Source: DATBVX01 sp963724625
GTDB taxonomy: Bacteria > Pseudomonadota > Gammaproteobacteria > Steroidobacterales > Steroidobacteraceae
Assembly: GCA_963724625.1 (NCBI GenBank)
Contig: CAVRVO010000003.1
Location: 487,041-551,040 of the forward strand
DNA: 64,000 nucleotides
Direction: 5' to 3'
The position numbers were made by a program, and so were the translations under genes. Positions within the stretch are counted from its first letter, which is position 1. Each line of letters opens with the position of its first letter. The notes under the pieces were generated by a model. That model ran no database searches. It saw nothing but the letters and a program-made list of their open reading frames with translations, and was not told the DNA's origin. Positions 18,723 to 27,774 of the stretch are shown here, piece by piece.

Positions 18723-19748
18723 ATGGAAGACAATCGCAAGAAGGCACTGGCGGCCGCACTCGGTCAGATCGAAAAGCAGTTCGGCAAAGGCACCGTCATG
18801 CGCCTGGGCGATGCTCCTGCGTCCTGGGACGTCGAGACTGTATCGACCGGCTCGCTCGGCCTAGATATCGCGCTCGGCGTCGGCGGCGTGCCGCGCGGCC
18901 GCGTAGTCGAAATCTACGGGCCCGAATCTTCTGGCAAGACCACGCTGACCCTCCAGATCATCGCCGAGGTGCAGAAACTGGGTGGTACTGCCGCCTTCGT
19001 CGATGCCGAGCACGCGCTTGATCCCTCGTACGCTGAAAAACTTGGTGTCAACAGCAATGACCTGCTGGTTTCACAACCCGACACGGGCGAACAGGCGCTC
19101 GAGATCACCGACATGCTGGTGCGCTCCGGCGCGGTCGATATCGTCGTAGTGGATTCGGTCGCTGCGCTGACCCCGAAAGCCGAGATCGAGGGTGAGATGG
19201 GCGAGATGCAGCTCGGGCTCCATGCCCGCCTCATGTCGCAGGCCTTGCGCAAGCTCACGGGCAACATCAAGCGCTCGAACACGATCGTCATCTTCATAAA
19301 CCAGATCCGCATGAAGATTGGCGTGATGTTCGGCAACCCAGAGACCACGACCGGCGGCAATGCACTCAAGTTCTATGCTTCGCTGCGCCTCGATATCCGG
19401 CGTATCGGCGCGATCAAGAACGGCGAGGAAGTCGTCGGCAGCATGACGCGTGTCAAAGTGGTGAAGAACAAGGTGGCGCCGCCCTTCCGGGAGGCCGAGT
19501 TCGAGATCATGTACGGCAGCGGCATTTCGCGCGCCGGCGAGATCATCGACCTGGGGTCTTTGCACAACATCATCGAAAAGTCCGGCTCCTGGTACAGCTA
19601 CAACGGCGAGCGCATCGGCCAGGGCAAGGACAATACGCGTGCCTACCTGCAGCAGAACCCGCAGATCGCGGCAGAGATCGAAGCCAAGCTGAGAGAGCGG
19701 CTCATGCCGAAGCGCGGCAACGAGGCGCGAGGTGAGGCTGCGGGCTAA
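18723..19748 (+). CDS. recA: Recombinase RecA
   Basis: RecA forms the nucleoprotein filament for strand exchange and SOS induction. The 341-residue protein begins MEDNRKKALAAALGQIEKQFG, as in other proteobacteria, and has Walker A GPESSGKTT, the VDSVAALTPKAEIEGE segment and the L2 loop (MFGNPETTTGGNALKFYASLR). A GGGGAAGGA Shine-Dalgarno lies just upstream of the ATG. I could not find an obvious LexA box in the 95-base upstream gap. The end overlaps recX by 17 bases. Confidence 0.98.
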   Translation: MEDNRKKALAAALGQIEKQFGKGTVMRLGDAPASWDVETVSTGSLGLDIALGVGGVPRGRVVEIYGPESSGKTTLTLQIIAEVQKLGGTAAFVDAEHALDPSYAEKLGVNSNDLLVSQPDTGEQALEITDMLVRSGAVDIVVVDSVAALTPKAEIEGEMGEMQLGLHARLMSQALRKLTGNIKRSNTIVIFINQIRMKIGVMFGNPETTTGGNALKFYASLRLDIRRIGAIKNGEEVVGSMTRVKVVKNKVAPPFREAEFEIMYGSGISRAGEIIDLGSLHNIIEKSGSWYSYNGERIGQGKDNTRAYLQQNPQIAAEIEAKLRERLMPKRGNEARGEAAG

Positions 19749-20235
19749 AAGAGCCAGGCGAGCGCTGGAGCCAGAAGCCACAGGCGACCCGCGCTCCATT
19801 CGGCAGGCAGCACTCGGACTCCTGGCGCGGCGCGACTACGCCTCGTCGGAGCTCGGACGCAAGCTGAAGGAGCTCGGTTTCGACGCTCCAGCAATCCCTC
19901 CGGTTCTCGAGGAACTCGCACGCGAGCGATTGCTCGACGACGATCGTTTCATCGAACACTTCGTTTCGTATCACGCCGCCCGGGGACAGGGCCCGATTCG
20001 CATCGCCGCCGAGTTGCGTCAGCGATCGATGCCGTCGGAATCCATTGAGCAGCACCTGGATGCTGTCTCGGACTGGCAAGAGCGTGCGCGCACCGCGAGA
20101 CGCAAGAAGTTCGGCTCGGGGGTCCCGAAGGATTTCAAATCGCGTGCCCGGCAGGCGCGATTTCTTGAGTATCGTGGCTTTTCGGCGGAGCATATCCGCG
20201 CCGCGCTTCAGGGAGATGTCGCGGCCGAAGACTGA
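19732..20235 (+). CDS. recX: Regulatory protein RecX
   Basis: RecX caps RecA filaments and damps recombinase activity. The 167-residue protein shows the three-helix-repeat pattern, with the conserved ALGLLARRDYASSELGRKLKE, LLDDDRFIEHFVSYHAARGQGP and FLEYRGFSAEHIRAAL. It starts at a GTG within the end of recA, with a 17-base overlap, which suggests coupled translation. A basic 20-residue N-terminal lead (RLRAKRARRALEPEA) precedes the domain. Confidence 0.92.
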   Translation: MRLRAKRARRALEPEATGDPRSIRQAALGLLARRDYASSELGRKLKELGFDAPAIPPVLEELARERLLDDDRFIEHFVSYHAARGQGPIRIAAELRQRSMPSESIEQHLDAVSDWQERARTARRKKFGSGVPKDFKSRARQARFLEYRGFSAEHIRAALQGDVAAED

Positions 20236-20332
20236 CAACGAAGCCCAGCACGGCGTAACCCGCTGACGGGCCGTACATTCCCAGAATCGGCTCGCGTATC
20301 ATGTCCCGCTCTCCGGGGCGCGACGCGACGGT

Positions 20333-22989
20333 ATGAAAGCGAGCGGAACAGAATCAAAGGCCTTCAGCAGCAACGAGCTGCGCAAGCTCTTTCTCGAGTA
20401 CTTCGAAAAGCAGGGCCACACGGTCGTGCCCTCGAGCTCGCTCGTGCCCGGGAACGATCCAACGCTGCTCTTCACCAATGCGGGCATGGTGCAATTCAAG
20501 GATGTGTTTCTCGGGAAGGAGAAGCGCAATTACGTTCGCGCGGCGAGCAGTCAACGCTGCGTGCGGGCAGGTGGCAAACACAACGATCTCGAAAACGTTG
20601 GCTATACAGCGCGCCATCACACCTTCTTCGAAATGCTGGGTAACTTCAGTTTCGGCGACTACTTCAAGCGCGAAGCGGTCCTGTTCGCATGGGAGCTGAT
20701 TACGTCGAAAGACTGGCTCGGCATCGACCCGCAGCGGCTGATGGTGACGGTCTACAAGACCGACGATGACGCCTACAAGGCATGGACCCGGGACGTCGGG
20801 GTGCCACCTGAGAGGATCGTGAGGATCGGCGACAAGCCGGGCGGCGGCTCGGACAACTTCTGGCAGATGGGTGAGACCGGTCCGTGCGGCCCTTGCAGCG
20901 AGATTTTCTACGACCACGGGCCTGCCATCGCCGGCGGACCGCCCGGAAGTGTCGATTCGGAAGGAGACCGATGGGTCGAGATCTGGAATCTCGTCTTCAT
21001 GCAGTTCGATCGGTCTGCGGAAGGCGTGCTCACGCCCTTGCCCAAGCCCTCTGTCGACACGGGTATGGGGCTCGAACGCATTGCCGCCGTTATGCAGGGC
21101 GTGCACTCGAACTACGAAATCGACCTGTTTCGCGATCTCATCAAGGCCGCTGCGGAGCTTGCGGGTACTACGGATCTCAGCTCCAGCTCGCTACGCGTGA
21201 TTGCCGATCACATCCGAGCGTGTTCGTTTCTGATCGTCGACGGCGTGCTGCCGTCGAACGAGGGCCGCGGCTATGTGCTCCGCCGTATCATCCGGCGCGC
21301 CATTCGTCATGGGTATCAGCTCGGGATCCGCGAACCGTTTTTCTACAAGCTGGTTGCGCCTCTCGCGCGCGCCATGGGCGGCGCTTACCCGGAACTCTCC
21401 AAGGGGCGCCAGCATGTCGAGCGCGTCCTCGAGCAGGAGGAACTGCGCTTCGCCGAGACGTTGTCGACTGGCATGGGCCTGTTGGAAGAGGCGATTCGCA
21501 GCGCCCGCGGCAAGACCATTCCAGGCGATGCCGTCTTCAAGCTCTATGACACATTTGGGTTTCCAACTGACCTCACGGCAGACATCGCGCGCGAGCGCGG
21601 GCTCAGCATCGATGAGGCGGGCTTCGAGAAGGCGATGGAAGCGCAGCGAGAACGGGCGCGTGCCGCGAGCAAGTTCGGCGTCGAATTGCGCGGCGGCGTG
21701 AGCGTCGAGGGCCGCACCGATTTCTCCGGCTACGACGGACTGACAGACCAGGGACGGGTTGTTGAAGTTATCAAGGGCGGCACCAAGGTCGAGCGGCTGC
21801 GGGCGGGTGAGGAAGGCCAGGTGATCCTCGATCGCACGCCGTTCTACGCCGAGGCTGGCGGACAGGTCGGCGACCAGGGTCATCTCACCGCCCCGGGTGC
21901 GCGGTTCGAAGTGCTCGACACGCAAAAGCTTGGCAACGTCCACGCACACATCGGCAAGCTCCAGCAGGGTGAGATCAAGGTAGGCGATGTCCTCACAGCG
22001 CAGGTCGACGGTGAGCGACGCCGCGCGACCATGCTCAATCACACCGCGACACACTTGCTGCATGCCGCGCTGCGCAAGGTTCTCGGAACTCATGTCACCC
22101 AAAAAGGCTCGCTGGTGGCGCCGGACCGACTGCGATTCGATTTCTCTCACTACCAGGCGCTGACGCCCGCGGAGCTCACGGAGATTGAACGCCTGGTTAA
22201 TGCTCAGATTCGCGAGAACGCGCCCGCACGAGACCGATGTCATGCCTTTCGACCGGGCGGTCGAGGCGGGCGCGATGGCTTTGTTCGGTGAGAAGTACGA
22301 AAGCGATGTACGGGTGCTCAAGGTCGGCGAGTTTTCCATGGAGCTTTGTGGCGGGACGCACGTAAAGCGTGCAGGCGATATCGGTTTCTTCAAGATCATC
22401 GGCGAATCGGGGATCGCTGCTGGCGTGCGCCGTATCGAGGCGCTTGACGGGCGAAGGCGCCGTGGCGTGGGCGGAGTCGAGCGATGCGCTGCTGCGCGAC
22501 GTCGGCGCGCTGGTGCGTGGGGGGCGGGAAGACCTCAAGGAAAAGATCGAGCAGCTTCTTGAGCGGTCGAAGAGGTTGGAAAAGGAAATCCAACAGCTCA
22601 AGGGCAAACTCGCGAGCGGGCAGGGCGGTGATCTTTCGAGTTCCGCGCGCGAAGTCAACGGTGTGAAAGTGCTCGCGACGCGAGTCGACGGCGCCGATGC
22701 GCGCGCATTGCGTGATGCCGTCGATCAGCTGAAGAACAAATTGAAGTCCGCGGTGATCGTGCTCGCTTCGGTCGAAGGGGCAGACAAGGTGTTGTTGGTT
22801 GCCGGCGTCACGGCGGACCAGACGCAGAAGATCAAGGCTGGCGACCTCATCGGCAGCGTCGCGCAGCAAGTCGGCGGGCGCGGCGGTGGCCGCGCCGACA
22901 TGGCGCAGGCTGGCGGCACAAATCCCGCCGCGCTCGATGCCGCGCTCGCGAGTGTCGAGGCATGGGTACGCGAACGTCTTGGCGCGTGA
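20333..22989 (+). CDS. alaS: Alanyl-tRNA synthetase, with two frame breaks
   Basis: AlaRS charges tRNA-Ala and edits mischarged Ser/Gly. Its landmarks are class II motifs in FTNAGMVQFKDVFLG and RHHTFFEMLGNFSFGDYFK, the catalytic-core QMGETGPCGPCSEIFYDHG, the editing-domain zinc ligands HTATHLLHAAL and CGGTH, and a C-terminal C-Ala domain ending QVGGRGGGRADMAQAGG. The frame breaks twice: near 22223-22225, where CCC must be CC to read ENAPHETDVM, and near 22444, where one extra T must be dropped to read RRIEALTGEGAVAW. With both corrected the protein is about 884 residues, the normal size. A single essential AlaRS cannot be broken twice, so these are almost certainly sequence errors. Confidence 0.93.
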
Positions 22990-22997
22990 ATCGCGTC

Positions 22998-24233
22998 GTG
23001 CCCCTAATTGTCCAGAAATATGGCGGTACGTCGGTCGGGTCGCTGGATCTGATTCGTCGCGTCGCTGAGCGTGTCCACGCTGCGTGCAGCAATGGCACAC
23101 AAATCGTTGTGGTTGTATCCGCCATGGGGGATAGCACCGATCGCCTCGTAGACCTTGCGAGGGGCATCTGCGGTGAGCCCGACGCGCGCGAAATGGACGT
23201 GCTCCTCTCGACCGGCGAACAGGTTTCGATGGCACTGCTTTGCATGGCAATGCGCGCACGGGGCTGCTTGGCTCGCTCATACACCGGCCCGCAGGTTCGA
23301 GTGCTGACCAGCAACGTGCACGGTCGCGCCCGCATCGTGGACGTCGAGACGCAGCGCCTGAGAGCCGATCTCGACGCTGGCCTGGTTCCGGTTGTCGCCG
23401 GCTTCCAGGGCGTGGACGAGGACGGCGATATCACTACCATCGGCCGTGGCGGCTCCGACACGACGGCCGTCGCGCTCGCGGTAGCCCTGCATGCCGATGA
23501 ATGCCAGATCCTTACGGACGTCGATGGCGTCTACACCACCGATCCGCGCATGGTGCCGCAGGCGCGGCGCCTCGATCGGGTGACCTTCGATGAAATGCTC
23601 GAGCTCGCTGGCCAGGGCTCACGCGTTCTGCATCTGCGCTCGGTGGAGTTCGCAAGCAAGTACAATGTGCCGCTGCGCGTCGCATCGAGCTTCGCGCCCG
23701 GACCCGGAACGCTGATCTGTCGCGAGGAACCGAGAGTGGAAGCGCCCGTCGTTTCAGGTATCGCATTCAATCGCGACGAAGCGGAGATCACCGTTGCTGG
23801 TGTGCCGGACGTCCCCGGCACCGCGCATCGCCTGCTGCGCCCGGTTTCCGATGCGAACATAGAATTGGACATGATAGTGCTCAACGCACCGCGCGACGGC
23901 AGAGTAGATCTCACCTTCACGGTGCATCGTGATGACTATGCTGCAGCGCTCAAGCTGGTCGCAGCCGCGGCCGCGACCTTGGGCGGCGCAAGCGTCAGCG
24001 GTCATAACGATGTTGCGAAACTTTCAGTAGTTGGAGTCGGCATGCGTTCGCACGCGGGCGTCGCGACCCGTCTGTTCGAAACGCTGGCGCGCGAGCAGAT
24101 CAATGTGCGTCTCGTTTCCACATCCGAAATCAAGATATCGGTGCTGGTCGATGAGCCCGCGTTGGAGCGCGGCGTCCGGAGCCTTCACACGGCATTCGGA
24201 CTCGACCGAGAAAAACCACACGTAACTGCCTGA
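22998..24233 (+). CDS. lysC: Aspartate kinase
   Basis: The enzyme phosphorylates aspartate, the first step to lysine, threonine, methionine and diaminopimelate. The 411-residue protein starts VPLIVQKYGGTSVGS and has VVVSAMGDSTDRLVDLA, the LLSTGEQVS segment, GRGGSDTTAVALA and LTDVDGVYTTDPR, followed by two ACT domains that bind feedback inhibitors. I chose the GTG at 22998 from its match to the Pseudomonas MALIVQKFGGTS start. A GTG at 22986 overlaps the alaS stop as GTGA and is the alternative. The position after alaS and before csrA is the classic gammaproteobacterial order. Confidence 0.95.
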   Translation: MPLIVQKYGGTSVGSLDLIRRVAERVHAACSNGTQIVVVVSAMGDSTDRLVDLARGICGEPDAREMDVLLSTGEQVSMALLCMAMRARGCLARSYTGPQVRVLTSNVHGRARIVDVETQRLRADLDAGLVPVVAGFQGVDEDGDITTIGRGGSDTTAVALAVALHADECQILTDVDGVYTTDPRMVPQARRLDRVTFDEMLELAGQGSRVLHLRSVEFASKYNVPLRVASSFAPGPGTLICREEPRVEAPVVSGIAFNRDEAEITVAGVPDVPGTAHRLLRPVSDANIELDMIVLNAPRDGRVDLTFTVHRDDYAAALKLVAAAAATLGGASVSGHNDVAKLSVVGVGMRSHAGVATRLFETLAREQINVRLVSTSEIKISVLVDEPALERGVRSLHTAFGLDREKPHVTA

Positions 24234-24512
24234 TTCCGATATTTTGTGTCGGCGGTCCCACGCACCGCCGCGTACATTCCTTCCGCAAACACGTTGAGTG
24301 AAATTGAGCCTGGTTCAGCTCTACGCTGAATTGTCGTTTACCTTTTTCTCACTAATTTTTGTGTGCTGGTACGGTGTCAAATGTGCGCATTGCCGCTAGA
24401 ATCTGGCGCGCCTTGAAACAAGATCGGCCGACGCAAAGGCCGACTAAATGCGGTGCGCAGGGGAGCTGCGGGGGCAGAAGGACCGAGCGCCGCATCATAA
24501 GGAGTGATAACG
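24234..24512. other. Leader region between lysC and csrA
   Basis: No gene is seen here. A 7-bp hairpin (24250-24270, stem CGGCGGT/ACCGCCG) follows the lysC stop without a T-run and may be a weak terminator. The middle is AT-richer and holds a possible csrA promoter. The last 110 bases are a long untranslated csrA leader ending in AAGGAG before the start. Confidence 0.5.
24374..24402 (+). promoter_or_regulatory. Possible sigma-70 promoter for csrA
   Basis: A TAGAAT -10 box (24397-24402) lies 17 bases downstream of GTGTCA (24374-24379, four of six matches to the -35 consensus), giving a leader of about 105 bases. The local AT-rich context supports the placement, but it is a visual match only. 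Confidence 0.35.
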
Positions 24513-24740
24513 ATGTTGATTCTGACCCGGCGCGTAGGCGAGACAGTGATGATTGGTAACGACGTCACCGTCACAGTCCTCGGCGTCAAAGGCAACCAAG
24601 TGCGGATCGGCGTGAATGCACCGAAGGAAATCGCGGTGCATCGCGAAGAGATCTACGAGCGCATCAAGCGCGAAGCACAGAACGGCGGCGGCCAGGTCGT
24701 GCGCGGGCAGTTCGGCTCGGGCACCGAAGGCAAGGGCTGA
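24513..24740 (+). CDS. csrA: Carbon storage regulator CsrA (RsmA)
   Basis: CsrA is a dimeric RNA-binding protein that represses or stabilises mRNAs at GGA-containing hairpins. The 75-residue protein starts MLILTRRVGETVMIG and keeps the RNA-contact segment VRIGVNAPKEIAVHREEIYERI, including the conserved GVNAPKEIAVHREE. It has a C-terminal extension of about 15 Gly-rich residues beyond the 61-residue E. coli form. The ATG at 24513 follows AAGGAG by seven bases. Position after alaS-lysC and before tRNA-Ser is standard in gammaproteobacteria. Confidence 0.97.
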   Translation: MLILTRRVGETVMIGNDVTVTVLGVKGNQVRIGVNAPKEIAVHREEIYERIKREAQNGGGQVVRGQFGSGTEGKG

Positions 24741-24856
24741 CGCGCTCGAATTGACACTGCCTTTACCTACTCATAGCGCTGCCAGTATCATTCGCGCCCT
24801 TGCTCTTGGCAGGGGTGCCGAGGCTTTTCTCCCTCATGGCGCCCGGCCCCACGCAC

Positions 24857-24947
24857 GGAGAGATGGCCGAGTGGTCGAAGGCGCGCCCCTGCTAAGGGCG
24901 TAAGGGTCAAAAGCCCTTCGAGGGTTCGAATCCCTCTCTCTCCGCCA
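24857..24947 (+). tRNA. tRNA-Ser (anticodon GCU)
   Basis: The 91-base gene has an acceptor stem GGAGAGA / TCTCTCC, discriminator G and encoded CCA, a long variable arm typical of class II serine tRNAs, the T-arm GGGTTCGAATCCC, and anticodon GCT at 24891-24893. A TTGACA box at 24751-24756 may be its -35, but the -10 is unclear. csrA followed by serine tRNA genes is conserved in this class. Confidence 0.97.
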
Positions 24948-25048
24948 TTCTCACCTTATGAGTGCGCCGCGCCATGCCGCCACGTACGAACTTGCTGTAA
25001 TACACAACAGCGCTGTGGAATCGTCGTTCATTGAACGGAGGAAATACT

Positions 25049-26407
25049 GTGTCCACTCCTGCCAGACAGACAGTTCAGGGCGTACATGCAGAAATACGAC
25101 GGGTTTTCGATCTCCAGCAGTCTCATCAATGGGAGATGAAAGCCACTACCGCCGAGGAACGGAAAGAGAAACTGAAGAAGTTGAAATCGGCGGTGGAGGC
25201 TCACGGCGATGAGATCGTGGCGGCGGTGAAACAGGACACTCGCAAGCCTGAAGGCGAAATCAAGGTGACGGAGATCCTGGGCGTCATCGGCAACATCCAG
25301 AGGAACATCGACAATCTCGACGAGTGGATGAAACCCGTCGAAGTGATTCCCTCCCAGAACAAGAACGACACGGCGCGGATCGTCTACGAGGCGCGAGGTG
25401 TGTGCCTCATCCTGGGCCCCTGGAACTTTCCGCTCGGACTGACCATGGGTCCTCTCGCGGCCGCTGTCGCCGCCGGAAATTGCTGCATGGTCAAGTTGAC
25501 CGATCTCTGCCCGGCGACCGCCCGAGTCGCAGCGAAAATCATCAAGCAGGCGTTCGACGAAAAAGAAGTCGCCTTGTTCGAAGGCGGTGTCGATGTGGCA
25601 ACCGCGTTGCTCGACCTGCCGTTCGACCACATATTCTTCACGGGAAGCACGCGAGTAGGAAAGCTGGTCATGGCGGCGGCGGCGAAGAACCTGGCCACCG
25701 TAACTCTGGAACTCGGAGGGAAATCACCCGTCATCGTCGATGAAGGTGCGGATGTGAAGAAGGTCGCAGCGGATCTGGCGGCAGCCAAGCAATTCAATGG
25801 CGGGCAAGCCTGCATCAGCCCCGACTATGTGTTCATCAAGGAGCAGCAGAAGAGCGCCTTGATCGAGGAGTTTCGAGCGAAGGTCAAGCAGAATCTCTAC
25901 CGGGACGACGGAAGCATCAAGAAGGAAAGCATCGCCCAGATCGTCAACGATCAGAATTTCGTCCGAATCAAGAAACTCTTCGATGATGCCGTTGCCAAGG
26001 GCGCCAAGATCGCCGTGGGTGGCACGCTGGAGCAGGCCGACCGCACGATCCATCCGACGATGCTCATCGATGTCACGCCTGACATGCAGATCATGCAGGA
26101 GGAAATCTTCGCGCCGATCGTGCCGGTCATGACTTACAAGAACATCGACGAGGTCATCGAACACATCTCGGGCCGTGCCAAGCCGTTGGCGCTCTACATC
26201 TACAGCAACGATAGAAACAACATCGACAAGATACTCAGCAGGACTTCATCGGGCGGCGTGACGATCAACGGATTCTTCTCTCATTACCTGGAAAGCCAGT
26301 TGCCGTTCGGTGGTGTCAATCAAAGCGGCATGGGCAGCTATCACGGCGTCTTCGGGTTCAAGGCGTTCTCTCATGAGCGCGCAATCTACATACAGGAGAG
26401 TCGATAG
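25049..26407 (+). CDS. Aldehyde dehydrogenase, class-3 / coniferyl-aldehyde type
   Basis: The enzyme should oxidise an aliphatic or aromatic aldehyde with NAD(P)+. The 452-residue length is that of class-3 ALDHs, shorter than the usual 480-500. It has the cofactor-site GPWNFPLGLTMGPLAAA, the FTGSTRVGK loop, the general-base Glu in LELGGKSP and the catalytic Cys in GGQACISPDYV. C-terminal PFGGVNQSGMGSYHG also fits this branch. The GTG at 25049 is preceded by GGAGG. The gene stands alone, 101 bases after tRNA-Ser. The substrate is not predictable. Confidence 0.93.
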   Translation: MSTPARQTVQGVHAEIRRVFDLQQSHQWEMKATTAEERKEKLKKLKSAVEAHGDEIVAAVKQDTRKPEGEIKVTEILGVIGNIQRNIDNLDEWMKPVEVIPSQNKNDTARIVYEARGVCLILGPWNFPLGLTMGPLAAAVAAGNCCMVKLTDLCPATARVAAKIIKQAFDEKEVALFEGGVDVATALLDLPFDHIFFTGSTRVGKLVMAAAAKNLATVTLELGGKSPVIVDEGADVKKVAADLAAAKQFNGGQACISPDYVFIKEQQKSALIEEFRAKVKQNLYRDDGSIKKESIAQIVNDQNFVRIKKLFDDAVAKGAKIAVGGTLEQADRTIHPTMLIDVTPDMQIMQEEIFAPIVPVMTYKNIDEVIEHISGRAKPLALYIYSNDRNNIDKILSRTSSGGVTINGFFSHYLESQLPFGGVNQSGMGSYHGVFGFKAFSHERAIYIQESR

Positions 26408-26418
26408 ACGCCGTCCTC

Positions 26419-26705
26419 CTAGTTTCGGGAAATTGTCGGGAGACACTCCCGGACCTTCGTCCTGCACCGAGATGAGATTAGTTTTCGCGCGTCGCTGCAC
26501 CGCGCCGCCGGCGTGGGAATGTTGAATCGCATTCCCCAGCAGATTCTTCAACAGGGTGAAAAGAGTGCCTCGATCCGCTCGGAGCAGTGTTAGTCCCGGT
26601 TCCACTACCGCCTGCATTCTCACGCCTCGCTGATTGGGCGATTCGTTCGAGGTAGTTCATGACTTCGGAGATGAGGCACTCGGCATCCACCATCGCTACG
26701 TCGCG
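26419..26705 (-). pseudogene. Histidine-kinase remnant (dimerisation/ATPase fragment)
   Basis: Two adjacent minus-strand frames carry pieces of a sensor kinase. One reads VDAECLISEVMNYLERIAQSAR, cut here at 26631 by one extra base; the next reads an N-box-like LLKNLLGNAIQHS and a G1-box-like DEGPGVSPDNFPKL. No HisKA phosphoacceptor His, input domain or ATP-lid end is present: the fragment stops at the aldehyde dehydrogenase end and has no room before the ArsR gene. Truncation at both ends indicates a real remnant, whatever the cause of the internal shift. Confidence 0.6.
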
Positions 26706-26832
26706 CTCCTTAGGGCCTGGGGATCGCCGAGTCGATTGAATCTGCATCACGATGGGGTCGATTTGGGGGAAGGCGGCCGGCAACGCAGCGCGCGCTCGGC
26801 CTCTCCTTGCATGCCGCCAATCCGTGTGTTAC

Positions 26833-26856
26833 ATACTGAACCACATGGTTCAGTAT
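26833..26856. promoter_or_regulatory. Operator palindrome over the ArsR-family start codon
   Basis: ATACTGAACC and GGTTCAGTAT form a perfect 10-bp inverted repeat around ACAT, and the ATG of the regulator lies inside it. This is the expected form of an autoregulatory site for a winged-helix dimer. Binding here would block transcription or initiation of the regulator/AHSA1 pair. Confidence 0.7.
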
Positions 26857-27210
26857 ACCCGGACCCGCTTCGATGCCTCGTTCGCCGCGCTCTCGGACGC
26901 CACCCGACGCGGCGTTCTGGAGCAGCTCGGCCGTGCAGACGCTTCAATCACGGACCTTGCCGAGAAATTCCACATCACCCTCACGGGCATGAAGAAGCAT
27001 GTCAGCGTCTTGGAGCAGGCGGGGCTCGTCACCACGGAGAAGGTCGGGCGCGTGCGGACCTGCAAGCTCGGCCTGCGCCGACTGGAGGAAGAGGCGGCAT
27101 GGATCGAGAGGTACCACCAGCTCTGGGACGCCCGCTTCGACGAACTGGACAAGGTTGTCGAGGAACTGAAACGGAAGGAGAAGGTCGATGGACGCAAGAA
27201 GAGAGAGTGA
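26845..27210 (+). CDS. ArsR-family winged-helix transcriptional regulator
   Basis: The 121-residue protein has the family start MVQYTRTRFDASFAALSDAT and a winged helix with recognition helix in FHITLTGMKKHVSVLEQAGLV, followed by KVGRVRTCKLGL and a C-terminal dimerisation helix rich in Glu and Lys. It lacks an obvious Cys metal site (no ELCVCDL-type motif), so it belongs to the non-metal group that partners AHSA1 proteins. An in-frame extension upstream is not needed. It probably represses itself and the following gene through the palindrome over its start. Confidence 0.88.
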   Translation: MVQYTRTRFDASFAALSDATRRGVLEQLGRADASITDLAEKFHITLTGMKKHVSVLEQAGLVTTEKVGRVRTCKLGLRRLEEEAAWIERYHQLWDARFDELDKVVEELKRKEKVDGRKKRE

Positions 27211-27220
27211 GCCCACCCCC

Positions 27221-27707
27221 ATGAAGAACCGCACGACAGTGGAACGGAAATCCGAGCGTGAGCTAGTCGTTACGCGAACCTTCGACGGCCCGGCGCGCAT
27301 CGTGTTCGAGGCGTGGACCAAGCCCGAGCTGTTCAAGCGGTGGTGGGCGCCAAAGTCGACAGGCGTGCCTCTGCTTTCCTGCGAGATGGATGTTCGTGTC
27401 GGAGGCAGATACCGTGTTGAGTTTGGCCACGAAGCCTCAAAGTCTATGGCATTCTATCGGTAAGTACATCGAAGTGACACCGCACTCGCGCCTCGTCTGG
27501 ACGAATGAGGAAAGTGATGACGGCGCCGTGACCACGGTGACCTTCGAGGAAAAAGGCGACAAGACGCTGCTGGTCCTGCACGAACTCTATCCCTCGAAGG
27601 AAGCTCTCGACGAGGCCATCGCCGGGATGGAGGATGGGATGCCCGAGCAGTTCGAGCAATTGGACGAGCTTCTCGTCACCCTGAGCGCGAGCGCGGGACG
27701 GTCATGA
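27221..27707 (+). CDS. AHSA1/SRPBCC-domain protein, with one frame break
   Basis: START-like SRPBCC proteins form a hydrophobic ligand cavity, and the AHSA1 group is named after the Hsp90 activator. The sequence reads VVTRTFDGPARIVFEAWTKPELFKRWW, then after the break YIEVTPHSRLVWTNEE and a C-terminal helix GMPEQFEQLDELLVTL. The frame breaks at 27458, where one extra C must be dropped to read AFYGKYIEV. The corrected protein has about 161 residues, the family norm. The ATG at 27221 matches family starts. An in-frame ATG at 27188 has the better Shine-Dalgarno (GGAAGGAG). It is coupled to the ArsR gene. The ligand is unknown. Confidence 0.85.
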
Positions 27708-27774
27708 AGTCGTCGATCTCGCGGTCGGCCGCCTGGCAAGACTGGGCCGTTGGTCGGGGCGATGCCATCACGTG

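Noticed and set aside
22200..22460. Programmed frameshifting in alaS
   Set aside because: Two independent shifts without slippery sequence or downstream structure, in a gene never known to shift; extra bases lie in short runs, as in the other breaks.
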